Shown here: piece by piece, positions 35,567 to 44,802 of the stretch
Layout: each line of letters opens with the position of its first letter
How positions within the stretch are numbered: the stretch's first letter is position 1
NCBI RefSeq assembly: GCF_000336775.1
Contig: NZ_AOLJ01000013.1
Span: 20,118-84,117, forward strand
DNA: 64,000 nt
Origin: Haloferax gibbonsii ATCC 33959
GTDB taxonomy: Archaea; Halobacteriota; Halobacteria; Halobacteriales; Haloferacaceae
Direction: 5' to 3'
Program-made: the position numbers and the translations under genes
Notes under the pieces: generated by a model
Database searches by the model: none
Told to the model about the DNA's origin: nothing
The model's input: the letters and a program-made list of their open reading frames with translations, nothing else

Positions 35567-36882
35567 CCCCGTTCGGACTCGCCGCCGAGCGCCCAGCCGA
35601 GTCGGTAGACGAGCGACCCGGTTGCGAGTGTCACCAGCACCCAAACGACGAGCAGAATCCCGAGAAAGAGGACGCCGTAGCCACCGAAGGGAACCAGCGG
35701 CAGCGCGAAGACCACGGGTGCGGCGACGATGGCGAGCGACAGCGGGCGCGTGCTTCCGTCACGTCGGGCCGCGTACCCGAGGGGAAGAAACAGCACGACG
35801 GCGGCCTCTAACGCGAGCGCGCTGACCGAGAACCACGGGTTCGGCCCCGGCATCGCAATCGCGGTGGCGACCGCGAGCGCGACCTGCGGCCCGACGGTCG
35901 CGGCGACGAGACGACGGAATCCGAGCGCTTTGGGGCGGACCGCCGAGACGACGCCGAGCGCGACGAGTTGGAGTGCGAGGAGCCACGCCATCGCGGCGAC
36001 GCTCCCGGAGAACGCCCGGACGGCGAGGAGACAGAGGCCCCACAGGACGCCGAGTCCCGCGACGACGGGGCCGAACCGCCGCGCCCCCCGGTCGCCGTCG
36101 AACCGGCGGTCGAAGTGCCGGATGAGGAGGACGCCGACGGTGAGCACGAGCGTCGGGACGAACGCGACCCACGCGAGGTTCGTGAGGATACCGGGTCCCG
36201 AGTCGGCGGCGAGACTGGCGTAGGCCGCGGCCGTGGTCGCGAGTCCCGCGTCGGGGCCGAACGTGAGGTACGTCTGGCTTCCGACGCTGGACGGGTCCCC
36301 GCCGTCGGCGCTCCAGACGGCGGCCGTCTCGTTGGTCCGAGTCCCGGGGGGCGCGGTGAGGAGCGCCGACCCCTCGGGACCGCTCACGGCGAATCGGTCA
36401 GCATCGACGTAGACGGTGCCTCTGACCCCGTCGACGTGGAAGTAGTCCACGACTAGCACGTCGCCGTAGCCGCGGTACGCCATCCCGGGCACCTCGAAGG
36501 TCACGACCGCGGTGTCGCCGTCCATCCGGGTTTCGAGGCGTCTGCGGTCGTCGGTGAACACGCGGTGTTCTTCGAAGGTCCGGCTGACGACGCGGTCGAG
36601 TCGGTCGGGGTTCTCGCGGAACGTCGCGGCCGACTCGTCGTCGAGTTCGACGCGGGCGGTCCACGTCCCGACGCCGTCGTCGTCGACGCGGACCCGGAGC
36701 GCGCTCGATTCGACGGTGAGCGGGACGCCCGCGGCGTCGGCCGTCTCCTCGAACGCCTCGCCGCAGACGCCGCAGACGGCTTCGGGCGGCGGTCGCGCCT
36801 CGGCGGGGACGCTCCCGACGGGGAGCGCGGCCAGCGCGACGAGGAGGGCGAGGGCGGCGAGAGCGAGGGTACGGGGGCGCAT
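35533..36882 (-). CDS. Exported-domain membrane protein, unknown function
   Basis: A 449-aa protein with a signal sequence or anchor (MRPRTLALAALALLVALAAL), an exported domain of about 190 residues that carries a CGVCGE motif near residue 37, and then about eight membrane segments to the end. The exported domain has conserved-looking beta strands but I recognise no family. It overlaps the convergent 35150 gene by 34 bp at its 3' end and diverges from rqcH. Confidence 0.8.
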   Translation of the reverse strand: MRPRTLALAALALLVALAALPVGSVPAEARPPPEAVCGVCGEAFEETADAAGVPLTVESSALRVRVDDDGVGTWTARVELDDESAATFRENPDRLDRVVSRTFEEHRVFTDDRRRLETRMDGDTAVVTFEVPGMAYRGYGDVLVVDYFHVDGVRGTVYVDADRFAVSGPEGSALLTAPPGTRTNETAAVWSADGGDPSSVGSQTYLTFGPDAGLATTAAAYASLAADSGPGILTNLAWVAFVPTLVLTVGVLLIRHFDRRFDGDRGARRFGPVVAGLGVLWGLCLLAVRAFSGSVAAMAWLLALQLVALGVVSAVRPKALGFRRLVAATVGPQVALAVATAIAMPGPNPWFSVSALALEAAVVLFLPLGYAARRDGSTRPLSLAIVAAPVVFALPLVPFGGYGVLFLGILLVVWVLVTLATGSLVYRLGWALGGESERGQADDSTRATA

Positions 36883-36906
36883 TCACCGAATACATTCCGG
36901 TTGGTT

Positions 36907-36921
36907 GATAAGTATCTTATC
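36907..36921. promoter_or_regulatory. Palindrome in the divergent promoter before rqcH
   Basis: GATAAG-TAT-CTTATC is a perfect 6+3+6 inverted repeat. It lies 25-39 bp before the ATG of the minus-strand membrane protein at 36882 and about 75 bp before rqcH. It could be a TATA element read on both strands or a dimeric operator. Confidence 0.45.
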
Positions 36922-36990
36922 CCCGATTCGGGCGGCCGTCGCACCCGCGGAAACGACACCCCTTTTCGTTCGCCGCCAAAAAGCGAGTCC

Positions 36991-39099
36991 ATGGACCCGA
37001 AGCGGGAACTCACGAGCGTCGACCTCGCGGCCCTCGTCACCGAGTTGAACCGGTACGAGGGCGCGAAGGTCGACAAGGCGTACCTCTACGGCGACGACCT
37101 GCTTCGCCTCAAGATGCGGGACTTCGACCGCGGTCGGCTCGAACTCCTCCTCGAGGTGGGCGAGATAAAGCGCGCGCACCTCGCCGCACAGGAGCACGTT
37201 CCGGACGCCCCCGGTCGGCCGCCGAACTTCGCGATGATGCTCAGAAACCGGCTCAACGGGGCCGACTTCGCGGGCGTCGAGCAGTACGAGTTCGACCGCA
37301 TCCTCACGTTCACGTTCGAGCGCGGCGACGAGAACACGAAAATCGTCGTCGAACTGTTCGGACAGGGCAACATCGCGGTGCTCGACGAGACGGGCGAAGT
37401 CGTCCGCAGTCTGGAGACGGTGCGGCTCAAGTCGCGGACGGTCGCGCCGGGGTCGCAGTACGAGTACCCCGCCTCGCGGCTCGACCCCCTCACCGTCAGC
37501 CGCGACGCCCTCGGCCGGAACATGGAGCAGTCCGACACCGACGTGGTGCGGACGCTCGCCACTCAGTTGAACCTCGGCGGCCTCTACGCCGAAGAGCTGT
37601 GTACCCGCGCCGGCGTCGAGAAGACGCTCGATATCGCCGACGCGACCGCCGAGGACTACGACGCCGTCTACGACGCCATCGTCGACCTCCGCCAACAGGT
37701 GCGCTCCGGGGAGTTCGACCCGCGGCTCTACCTCGGCGACGACGGCGAGGTCGTGGACGTGACGCCCTTCCCGCTGCGCGAACACCAGAACGCCGGACTC
37801 GACGAGGAGGCCTACGACACGTTCAACGACGCGCTCGACGAGTACTTCTTCCGGCTCGATTTGACCGCCGACGAGCAGGAAGCCACGTCGAACCGGCCGG
37901 ATTTCGAGGAGGAAATCGCCAAACAGCAGCGCATCATCGACCAGCAGGAGGGCGCGATAGAGGGCTTCGAACAGCAGGCCGAAGACGAGCGCGAGCGCGC
38001 CGAGCTGCTGTACGCCAACTACGACCTCGTCGACGACGTGCTGTCGACCGTCCGCGGCGCGCGCGAGGAGGGCGTCCCGTGGGACGACATCGCCGCGAGG
38101 CTTGAGGAGGGTGCCGAACAGGGCATCCCCGAGGCCGAGGCCGTCACGAACGTCGACGGCGCGAACGGCACGGTCACCATCGAACTCGACGACGCGACCG
38201 TCACCCTCGAGGTGTCGATGGGCGTCGAGAAGAACGCCGACCGCCTCTACACCGAGGCCAAGCGCATCGAGGAGAAAAAGGAGGGCGCGTTGGCCGCCAT
38301 CGAGGACACCCGCGAGGAGCTCGCGGCCGTGAAGAAGCGCCGCGACGAGTGGGAGGCCGACGACGACGAGGACGACGAGGAAGACGAGGACGAAGAGCCG
38401 GAGGAGACCGACTGGCTCGCGCTCGATTCGGTCCCCGTCAAGTCCACGGAACACTGGTTCGAGCGGTTCCGCTGGTTCCACACTTCGAGCGGCTACCTCG
38501 TCGTCGGCGGCCGCAACGCCGACCAAAACGAGGAGCTGGTGAAGAAGTACATGAGCAAGCACGACCGCTTTTTCCACACGCAGGCCCACGGCGGGCCGGT
38601 CACGCTCCTGAAGGCGACGGGGCCGAGCGAGCCCGCGCAGGCGGTCGACTTCTCCGACGAGACGCTCCGCGAGGCCGCGCAGTTCGCCGTCTCGTACTCC
38701 TCCATCTGGAAGGAGGGCCGCTTCGCCGACGACGCCTACATGGTCGAGCCCTCGCAGGTGTCGAAGACGCCCGAGTCGGGCGAGTACATCGAGAAGGGGA
38801 GCTTCGTCATCCGCGGCGACCGCGAGTACTTCGAGGACGTGGCCGCGAAAGTCGCGGTCGGCATCCAGTGCGAGGACGAGACGCGCGTCATCGGCGGTCC
38901 GCCGTCGGCAATCGAGGCGCGCGCGGAGACGACGTTGACGCTCACGCCGGGGCAGTACGCCCAGAACGACGCCGCGAAACTGTGTTATCGCCGGCTCCGC
39001 GAGCGCTTCGCCGACAAGTCGTTCGTCAGAAAAATCGCATCACCCGACCAGATTCAGGAGTTCCTCCCGCCGGGCGGCAGCGACATCGTCGACGAGTGA
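36991..39099 (+). CDS. rqcH: Ribosome rescue protein RqcH (NEMF/Rqc2 family)
   Basis: A 702-aa NFACT-type protein. It binds 50S subunits that still hold peptidyl-tRNA after ribosome splitting and, in bacteria, adds C-terminal alanine tails. NFACT-N fills residues 1-260 and contains the catalytic-type DR pair, D102-R103 in EFDRILTF. A long coiled-coil follows (about 300-460), with a strongly acidic loop (residues about 455-475), then NFACT-R domain about 480-600 (WFERFRWFHTSSGYLVVGGR, DRFFHTQAHGGP) and a C-terminal region. The DR motif needed for tailing in bacteria is present, but tailing in archaea is not shown by sequence alone. It was formerly annotated as a fibronectin-binding protein. 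Confidence 0.94.
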   Translation: MDPKRELTSVDLAALVTELNRYEGAKVDKAYLYGDDLLRLKMRDFDRGRLELLLEVGEIKRAHLAAQEHVPDAPGRPPNFAMMLRNRLNGADFAGVEQYEFDRILTFTFERGDENTKIVVELFGQGNIAVLDETGEVVRSLETVRLKSRTVAPGSQYEYPASRLDPLTVSRDALGRNMEQSDTDVVRTLATQLNLGGLYAEELCTRAGVEKTLDIADATAEDYDAVYDAIVDLRQQVRSGEFDPRLYLGDDGEVVDVTPFPLREHQNAGLDEEAYDTFNDALDEYFFRLDLTADEQEATSNRPDFEEEIAKQQRIIDQQEGAIEGFEQQAEDERERAELLYANYDLVDDVLSTVRGAREEGVPWDDIAARLEEGAEQGIPEAEAVTNVDGANGTVTIELDDATVTLEVSMGVEKNADRLYTEAKRIEEKKEGALAAIEDTREELAAVKKRRDEWEADDDEDDEEDEDEEPEETDWLALDSVPVKSTEHWFERFRWFHTSSGYLVVGGRNADQNEELVKKYMSKHDRFFHTQAHGGPVTLLKATGPSEPAQAVDFSDETLREAAQFAVSYSSIWKEGRFADDAYMVEPSQVSKTPESGEYIEKGSFVIRGDREYFEDVAAKVAVGIQCEDETRVIGGPPSAIEARAETTLTLTPGQYAQNDAAKLCYRRLRERFADKSFVRKIASPDQIQEFLPPGGSDIVDE

Positions 39100-39249
39100 A
39101 CGTCGACGCCGTCCCTCGGTAATCAGACGCTAGACGGCTTAATATTCAATTATTCGGTCGCGTCGGGTACAAGATTATATACTTTCTCGTCGTAATGTTG
39201 CTTCGAGCGCGCGTGTCAACCCGCGAATCTCACATTCGGCCGAACGGCC

Positions 39250-39269
39250 GGTGGGTGGGTGGGTGGTGG
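39250..39269 (+). other. G-rich quadruplex-like tract in the 39286 gene leader
   Basis: GGTGGGTGGGTGGGTGGTGG, three GGG runs and flanking GG runs spaced by single T, lies about 17 bp before the ATG at 39286. A TATA-like TTATATAC near 39174-39181 would place it in the transcribed leader. Confidence 0.5.
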
Positions 39270-39285
39270 CGCTCGGTGAATCCCA

Positions 39286-39993
39286 ATGCTTTCAGAATCA
39301 CTCAATTACCTTCGAAACGGCGAGGACTGGGTAAAGACGGTCCTCATCGGCGGCGTCCTCGGCCTGTTGAGCTTCCTCATCGTCCCGACGTTCCTCGTCA
39401 TCGGCTATCTCCTTCGGGTCGTTCGCGCGACCATGAAGGGCGACGAGGTGCCCCCGGAGTTCGACGACTGGGGCGACATGGCGATAGACGGCGTGAAAGG
39501 CTTCGCTATCGCGTTCGTCTACGCGCTCGTCCCGGCCATCATCGCGGGCGTGTTCGGCTTCGCCGGCATCGTCGGCGCGGCGGCCGGCGGCTCCGACGCC
39601 GCGGGCGCGCTGGGCGGCATCGTGGCGCTCGTGGGCCTCCTGCTCGCGTTCGTCCTCGGCCTGCTCGCCGCGTACCTCATCCCGGCGGCGCTGTCGAACT
39701 ACGCCGAGACCGACCGCATGGGCGCGGCGTTCGACTTCGGCACGCTCCGGCCCATCCTGACCTCGGGCAAGTACGCCACCGCGTGGCTCACGGCCTTCGC
39801 GGTGCTGTTCGCGTCGTCCATCGTGGTCGGCGTCCTCAACGTCATCCCGCTTCTCGGCTTCGTCGTCGGGGCGTTCGTGACGTTCTACGCGGCCGTCGCC
39901 GCCTACTACATCATCGGCAAGACGTGGGGCGAACTCCACGACATCGAGATGATGGACGAAGGCGAGACGCCGGGCGAACAGCCCGCCGTCTGA
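39286..39993 (+). CDS. DUF4013 membrane protein
   Basis: A 235-aa integral-membrane protein, starting MLSESLNYLRNGEDWVKTVL, with four to five hydrophobic segments and the family's N-terminal pattern. A second copy of the family follows 68 bp later. The family has no known function. Its upstream region holds a TATA-like element near 39175 and a G-rich tract in the transcribed leader, and a weak GGTGA close to the ATG. It lies between rqcH and pelA. Confidence 0.88.
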   Translation: MLSESLNYLRNGEDWVKTVLIGGVLGLLSFLIVPTFLVIGYLLRVVRATMKGDEVPPEFDDWGDMAIDGVKGFAIAFVYALVPAIIAGVFGFAGIVGAAAGGSDAAGALGGIVALVGLLLAFVLGLLAAYLIPAALSNYAETDRMGAAFDFGTLRPILTSGKYATAWLTAFAVLFASSIVVGVLNVIPLLGFVVGAFVTFYAAVAAYYIIGKTWGELHDIEMMDEGETPGEQPAV

Positions 39994-40060
39994 ACTGTCA
40001 GCGAAAACCCGAATTTTCGACGGAATATCTAAGCCGCTAGCGGCGCGACACCCCAACGGT

Positions 40061-40765
40061 ATGCTCTCCGACGCGCTGTGGTTTCTCAAGCGAAGCGACG
40101 ACTGGGTTGCGACGACGATTATCGGCGGGGTTCTCTCGCTGCTTTCGGTTCTGGTACTCCCGGCGATTATCCTGCAGGGCTACTTCGTCAGGGCGATGCA
40201 GGCGGCCGCGAACGGCGAGCGGGCCGCTCCCTCGTTCACCGACTGGGGCGGCCTGTTCGTCGACGGCCTGAAACTGTTCGTGGTGACGTTCGTCTGGGCG
40301 TTGGTGGCGGTTATCCCGGCGATGCTCCTCTCGGTCATCATCGGCATCGGCACCTTCACCGTCTCCGAGGCGGCGACGGGGAGCGCTGCGGCGTCCTCCG
40401 CGGGCGGCGTCGGACTCGGCATCGTCTCGGTCGTCCTCGGGCTCCTCGTGTTCGCGCTCAGCCTGCTCGCGGCCTACCTCGCACCGGCCGCCGGGGCGAA
40501 CTTCGCCATCGAGGGGAACCTCGGTGCCGGCTTCGACGTGCGCACGATTCTCTCGGGCGCGCTCACCGGCGAGTACGCCGTCGCGTGGTTGCTCGCGCTC
40601 GTCGTCGCGGCTGCGCTCGGATTCATCGGCGGTCTTCTCTTCGTCTTCGTCGTCGGGTTCTTCATCCTGTTCTACGTGCAGGTGATGACGTACTACCTGT
40701 GGGCCCGCGGCTTCGCCGACGCCACCGGCAAGGGCCAACAGTCGACGCAGTCGACCGGATGGTAA
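40061..40765 (+). CDS. DUF4013 membrane protein, second copy
   Basis: A 234-aa paralogue of the preceding protein. Both start with a similar pattern (MLSDALWFLKRSDDWVATT here, MLSESLNYLRNGEDWVKTV there) and both have a conserved DWGxxxxDGxK core (TDWGGLFVDGLKLF here, DDWGDMAIDGVKGF there). The gene pair therefore arose by duplication. Membrane segments are similar in number. The copies differ in the middle and tail, so they may have diverged in partner or ligand. The function is unknown. Confidence 0.88.
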   Translation: MLSDALWFLKRSDDWVATTIIGGVLSLLSVLVLPAIILQGYFVRAMQAAANGERAAPSFTDWGGLFVDGLKLFVVTFVWALVAVIPAMLLSVIIGIGTFTVSEAATGSAAASSAGGVGLGIVSVVLGLLVFALSLLAAYLAPAAGANFAIEGNLGAGFDVRTILSGALTGEYAVAWLLALVVAAALGFIGGLLFVFVVGFFILFYVQVMTYYLWARGFADATGKGQQSTQSTGW

Positions 40766-40872
40766 GCGGCGCGGGGCGGTAGGCGGCGACCGCGCTGGCA
40801 TCCGCGACGCCGACTCGCGCCGGGTGACCGCGATAGCAGGACTCTTTTCCGTTCCCCGACGACCGGACGTGT

Positions 40873-41943
40873 ATGCGCATTTCGAGCCGCGGTCGCGGCG
40901 AGGAGGGGCGCGAGCGAATCACGCTCGTCCCCGAGAACGTCGACGACCTCTGGCACCTCTCGTACGTTCTCGAACCGGGTGACCTCGTCTCCGGCGACAC
41001 CACCCGCCGCATCCAGCGCGACGACGAGCAGATGCGGGACACCGGCGGCGAGCGCGAGCACCTCAACGTCACCATCGAGGTCGACGACGTGGAGTTCGCG
41101 CGCTTCGCCAACCGCCTCCGCGTCGGCGGCGTCATCGTCTCCTGTTCCCGCGAGGACCAACTCGGCCACCACCACACGCTCAACGTCGAGGAGCGCGCCG
41201 AGATAACCATCGAGAAGCACTTCAAGGCCGACCAGATAGACCGCATCGAGACGGCCGAACAGGCCGCTGAGAACCCCGACGTCGCCATCGCGACCGTCGA
41301 GGAGGGCGCGGCCTACATCCACACCGTCGCCCAGTACGGCACCGACGAGTACGCCTCGCTCACGAAGCCGACGGGGAAAGGCGAGTACGCCCGCCCGCGG
41401 TCCGAACTGTTCGACGAACTCGGGTCCGCGCTGTCGCACCTCGACGTGGACGCCATCATCCTCGCCGGCCCGGGCTTCACGAAGAACGACGCGATGGACT
41501 ACTTCGAGAACAACTTCCCCGAGGTCGCAGAGACAATCGTCACGACCGTCGACACCGCCGGCGTCGGCGACCGCGGCGTCCACGAGGTGCTCAAGCGCGG
41601 CGCGGTCGACGACGTGCAGAAACAGACCCGCATCGCCGAGGAGGCCAACCTCATCGACGAACTGATGGAGAACATCTCGACGGGCGCGAAGGCGGCCTAC
41701 GGGGTCGAACAGGTCGCCGAGGCCGCCGACTTCGGCGCGGTCGAACATCTGCTTCTCCTCGACTCTCGGCTCCGCGCCGAGCGACAGGGCGACGGCGACT
41801 GGGACGTGGACGTGAACGACATCATCGACTCGGTCGAACAGAAGGGCGGCGAGGTCACCGTGTTCTCCGCGGAGTTCCAGCCCGGCGAGCAGTTGAAGAA
41901 CCTCGGCGGCATCGCCGCGGTCCTCCGGTACCGACTCCAGTAG
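40873..41943 (+). CDS. pelA: Pelota (Dom34) mRNA surveillance protein
   Basis: A 356-aa Pelota, an eRF1-like factor that with ABCE1 and an EF1A-type GTPase splits ribosomes stalled without a stop codon. It has [27 protein letters not shown] at the start, quoted in part, the central domain with [17 protein letters not shown]-type stretch ([17 protein letters not shown]) and the C-terminal [18 protein letters not shown], which is the eRF1_3-type signature. It lacks a GGQ motif, as expected for Pelota. rqcH lies about 1.8 kb upstream on the same strand. Confidence 0.97.
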   Translation: MRISSRGRGEEGRERITLVPENVDDLWHLSYVLEPGDLVSGDTTRRIQRDDEQMRDTGGEREHLNVTIEVDDVEFARFANRLRVGGVIVSCSREDQLGHHHTLNVEERAEITIEKHFKADQIDRIETAEQAAENPDVAIATVEEGAAYIHTVAQYGTDEYASLTKPTGKGEYARPRSELFDELGSALSHLDVDAIILAGPGFTKNDAMDYFENNFPEVAETIVTTVDTAGVGDRGVHEVLKRGAVDDVQKQTRIAEEANLIDELMENISTGAKAAYGVEQVAEAADFGAVEHLLLLDSRLRAERQGDGDWDVDVNDIIDSVEQKGGEVTVFSAEFQPGEQLKNLGGIAAVLRYRLQ

Positions 41944-42005
41944 CCCGCCTTCGCCGCCACCGCCGGAGAAACCGTTTAGCCGCCGGAAACCAACGTCTAG
42001 TCGTG

Positions 42006-42437
42006 ATGCGGAGGGGGCTCTCGGAGGCGACGAGGCGGGTCGACCGCTGGCTCGACCAGGTGTTTTTCGCCGCGTGGGAGGTGTCGGTACTGGCGATTCC
42101 GACGCTCTGGCTCCTGCTTTTCGCGACCCCGAGAGCCGCGGTGTCGCTGTCCGGTCTCACCGCCCTCGCGGTGAGCGCCGTCGCCGTCGGCACCTTCCGT
42201 GGCGGCTACGTCGGAACCGGGTCGTGGCCGCGGCCCGGCCACCTACCGACGCTCCCGATTCGCTCGGCGTACTACAGCCTCGTCGTCGGCGGTGCGGCGC
42301 TCCTCGGTGCCGCAGCACAGGTCCACACCGGGTGGTTCTGGGCGGGCATCGTCGTCCCCGTGTTCGCCGTCGGGGCGTTGGCGATGCTGCCGTCGGTCGT
42401 CGCCGCCGTCGAACAGACCGCACGACTGACGCTGTGA
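42006..42437 (+). CDS. Small membrane protein, unknown function
   Basis: A 143-aa protein with about four hydrophobic segments (about residues 22-42, 47-65, 85-103 and 108-128) and a charged amphipathic N-terminus, RRGLSEATRRVDRWLDQVFF. The start may be GTG 42003 or ATG 42006. I recognise no family. It follows pelA by 62 bp on the same strand but has a possible promoter of its own (GTTTAGCC near 41976). Confidence 0.75.
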   Translation: MRRGLSEATRRVDRWLDQVFFAAWEVSVLAIPTLWLLLFATPRAAVSLSGLTALAVSAVAVGTFRGGYVGTGSWPRPGHLPTLPIRSAYYSLVVGGAALLGAAAQVHTGWFWAGIVVPVFAVGALAMLPSVVAAVEQTARLTL

Positions 42438-42604
42438 TTCGATATCGACAGTGAGGCGACATTCACTCCGAATTTGGAAGAAACCCGGCACAGAGTGGTG
42501 TGAGATATCGAAAAACCACTATCTGCTTTCTCGTCCCTCGTTCACTCGAATCGTCGGGCCGGGCGCGGTCTCGCCCGACTCGTCGATTTCGAGGGAGAAC
42601 GACT

Positions 42605-43156
42605 ATGACGAACACAGAACATCGAGACGGCCCGACCCGTCGCCGGTTCCTCCGGGCGTCCGGACTGCTCGTGGGCGGACTCGCCCTCGGCGTCGGCGCG
42701 GCTGGAACCGCCGTAGCGGGAGTCTCGGTCGCAAACGGGTGGTACGAAGAAGAAGAGATATACTACGTCGCTCACGGGGTGGAGGAGGGAGTGACGGAAC
42801 GCGGAGAAAACGACATCTACCTCATCGGCGGCGACAGGACGTTGCAGGCACAGGTCGTCGAGTTCATCCCCGGGGAGTCCGGGTACTCACCCCACTGGAA
42901 CGCAAACCTCGTCAATACGGCCGCAGGGAAGACGGTGGCCGACATCGTCGCCTCGCCGTACGTCTCGGACCACTATCCGGAGGCGCTGTTCGACGACGTC
43001 GAAGACATTCGGGCGGCGGCAGACGCTGGTCTGGTCACGATATCGAAACCCGGCGTCGTCGTCCTGTGTCCGATCGTTCCGGAACGCGTCGCAGATGCAC
43101 CCGGAAACACCGAACTTCCCGAGGCGTTCCCCCGTCCGTGGCCGACGACGTTCTGA
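42605..43156 (+). CDS. Tat-exported protein, unknown function
   Basis: A 183-aa secreted protein with a twin-arginine signal, PTRRRFLRASGLLVGGLALG, and a likely cleavage after AVA. The mature protein begins with SVANGWYEEEEIYYVAHGVEE and includes NDIYLIGGDRTLQAQVVEF and ESGYSPHWNANLVN, a set of motifs I have seen in other haloarchaeal exported proteins of unknown function. The ATG at 42605 gives a usual Tat n-region; the upstream open frame is not halophile-like. Confidence 0.83.
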   Translation: MTNTEHRDGPTRRRFLRASGLLVGGLALGVGAAGTAVAGVSVANGWYEEEEIYYVAHGVEEGVTERGENDIYLIGGDRTLQAQVVEFIPGESGYSPHWNANLVNTAAGKTVADIVASPYVSDHYPEALFDDVEDIRAAADAGLVTISKPGVVVLCPIVPERVADAPGNTELPEAFPRPWPTTF

Positions 43157-43254
43157 GCGAGAACGAACGCCGGTGACGGTCGCTTTTTGTCACGACTGCG
43201 CGGCGACCGTCTCGGTGAGACTCCGCTCGTCTATCGAAACTCCGCCCGTCCGTT

Positions 43255-44253
43255 CTACTCGCCAGTCAGCGACTCGCTCGCCGGCGAGAAGTCGATGGTC
43301 GTTCCGAGCCCCTCCTCGCGCGCCTTCTCGTAGAGCATGTGCGCCGCGGCGACCGTCTCGATGCCCGTGCCGCCGCTGTCGAAGACGGTTATCTCCTCGT
43401 CGTCCTCGCGCCCGGCGGCGACGCCCGCGACGACCTCGCCGAGTTCGGCGTGGATGTGGTCCTCGTCGACGACGCCGGCCTCGACGGCGGCGAGGAACGA
43501 CCCGGCGTCCATCGTGGCGCGCTCGCGGAGGTCGGGGACGTACGTCGCGCGCTCGATGGTCGTCTCGTCGAGTTCGCGCTTTTCGGGGTGGTACTGACCC
43601 ATCGCGGTGACGTGCGTGCCGGGTTCGAGCAGGTCGCCGTCGAACACCGGCTCCGCGGCGGTCGTGGCGGTGACGACGATGTCGGCTCCCTCGACGGCCG
43701 CGGCGCTGGAGGCGACGGCGGCGACGCTGGCGTCGAGCGTGCGGTCCATCTCGCCCGCGAACGACTCGCGGCTCTCCTTCGTCGGCGAGTAGACCCAGAC
43801 GGTGTCGAGGTCGCGGACGGTCGCGGCGGCCCGGAGCTGTCCGCGGGCCTGCGCGCCGCTCCCGATGAGCGCGAGCGTCGAGGCGTCGTCGCGGGCAAGG
43901 GCGTCGATGGCGACTCCGCCCGCCGCCCCGGTCTTGAAGGGATTCATGCTCGCGCCGTCGAGGAGCGCCAGCGGCTCGCCGCTCTCGGCGTCGAAAAGCG
44001 GCGTCATGAACCACGCGTCCTCCGCGCCGAAGCCGGCGGAGTACATGTAGCCGCCCATCGCGCCCGTCTCGGGGAGCACGGCCGCGTAGGAGGTGAGCAT
44101 GCCCGGCGGCTCGCGGTTGAACAGTTTCGTCCGCGGCTCGGCCGGCGCGCCCTCGCCGCGCTGTCTGTAGCCCTCGCGGACGGCATCGACGTACTCGACA
44201 GGGGTCGCCAGTCCGCTAACCTCGTCGCTCGTGAGGAACAAGGTCGCTGTCAT
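43255..44253 (-). CDS. Ornithine cyclodeaminase / mu-crystallin family dehydrogenase
   Basis: A 332-aa NAD(P)-binding enzyme. It has AEPRTKLFNREPPGMLTSYAAVL near residue 38, in part, MNPFKTGAAGGVAIDAL with the family Lys, the Rossmann loop LALIGSGAQARGQLRAA at about residue 127, and DSGGTGIETVAAAHMLYEKA near the end. The family includes ornithine cyclodeaminase, archaeal alanine dehydrogenase and ketimine reductases; the substrate here cannot be fixed from sequence. The ATG at 44253 (MTATLFLTSDEV) is the best start. Confidence 0.88.
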   Translation of the reverse strand: MTATLFLTSDEVSGLATPVEYVDAVREGYRQRGEGAPAEPRTKLFNREPPGMLTSYAAVLPETGAMGGYMYSAGFGAEDAWFMTPLFDAESGEPLALLDGASMNPFKTGAAGGVAIDALARDDASTLALIGSGAQARGQLRAAATVRDLDTVWVYSPTKESRESFAGEMDRTLDASVAAVASSAAAVEGADIVVTATTAAEPVFDGDLLEPGTHVTAMGQYHPEKRELDETTIERATYVPDLRERATMDAGSFLAAVEAGVVDEDHIHAELGEVVAGVAAGREDDEEITVFDSGGTGIETVAAAHMLYEKAREEGLGTTIDFSPASESLTGE

Positions 44254-44325
44254 GGTCGGAAAAACGAGACCTGCGGTCAAAACCCTGCGGGCCGGCGAAC
44301 CGACCGGACGGGCGCGGGTTGGGGG

Positions 44326-44574
44326 TTAGTCTGCGTCGAGGACCGAAGGAGAGGGCGCGTCAGCGGCGTTGGGACCGGCGTGTTCGTCGAGGCGGGCGGG
44401 GGACGGCGACGAGGGCCCGTTCACGAAGAGCGCGTGGCCGGTGAGGAGCGCGGCCATACCCGCGGCCATCGGCACTGCCGTGGTCAACTGCAACCCGGCG
44501 ACGGTAAGCGTGCCGGTGATGCCGAGGAGTGTGAGCGGGATGAGCCCAAGAATGTAGTCGTAATATCCGGTCAT
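44326..44574 (-). CDS. Small two-segment membrane protein
   Basis: An 82-aa protein with two hydrophobic segments (GLIPLTLLGITGTLTVAGLQL and PMAAGMAALLTGHALF, each in part) and a Pro/Ser-rich acidic tail. Many haloarchaea encode proteins of this size and shape with no known role. The start at ATG 44574 is the last before an AT-rich promoter-like stretch. It is divergent from the MFS gene. Confidence 0.75.
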   Translation of the reverse strand: MTGYYDYILGLIPLTLLGITGTLTVAGLQLTTAVPMAAGMAALLTGHALFVNGPSSPSPARLDEHAGPNAADAPSPSVLDAD

Positions 44575-44802
44575 AATATATAACATACTACGGACGTAAG
44601 TGGTATAATTCTTTCCCATAGATGACTGATACTGTTTTTGTGGCATTCGGATACCTTCTCCATAACTTATAGCGAGATAATCGCAAGACGACGGAGGGGT
44701 TGTAGCCCCAGAAGAACATCACGAATTCGATACTGTGGATTGTGCCTCTCGCCCGAACAGTCGGGCCGGCGCTCGCGTCGTCTGCCGGAACTCCACACGA
44801 TT

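Noticed and set aside
42438-42512. A 9-bp inverted repeat TTCGATATC / GATATCGAA with 57 bp between arms.
   Set aside because: The arms are far apart and AT-rich, so chance is likely; no gene placement supports a terminator or operator.
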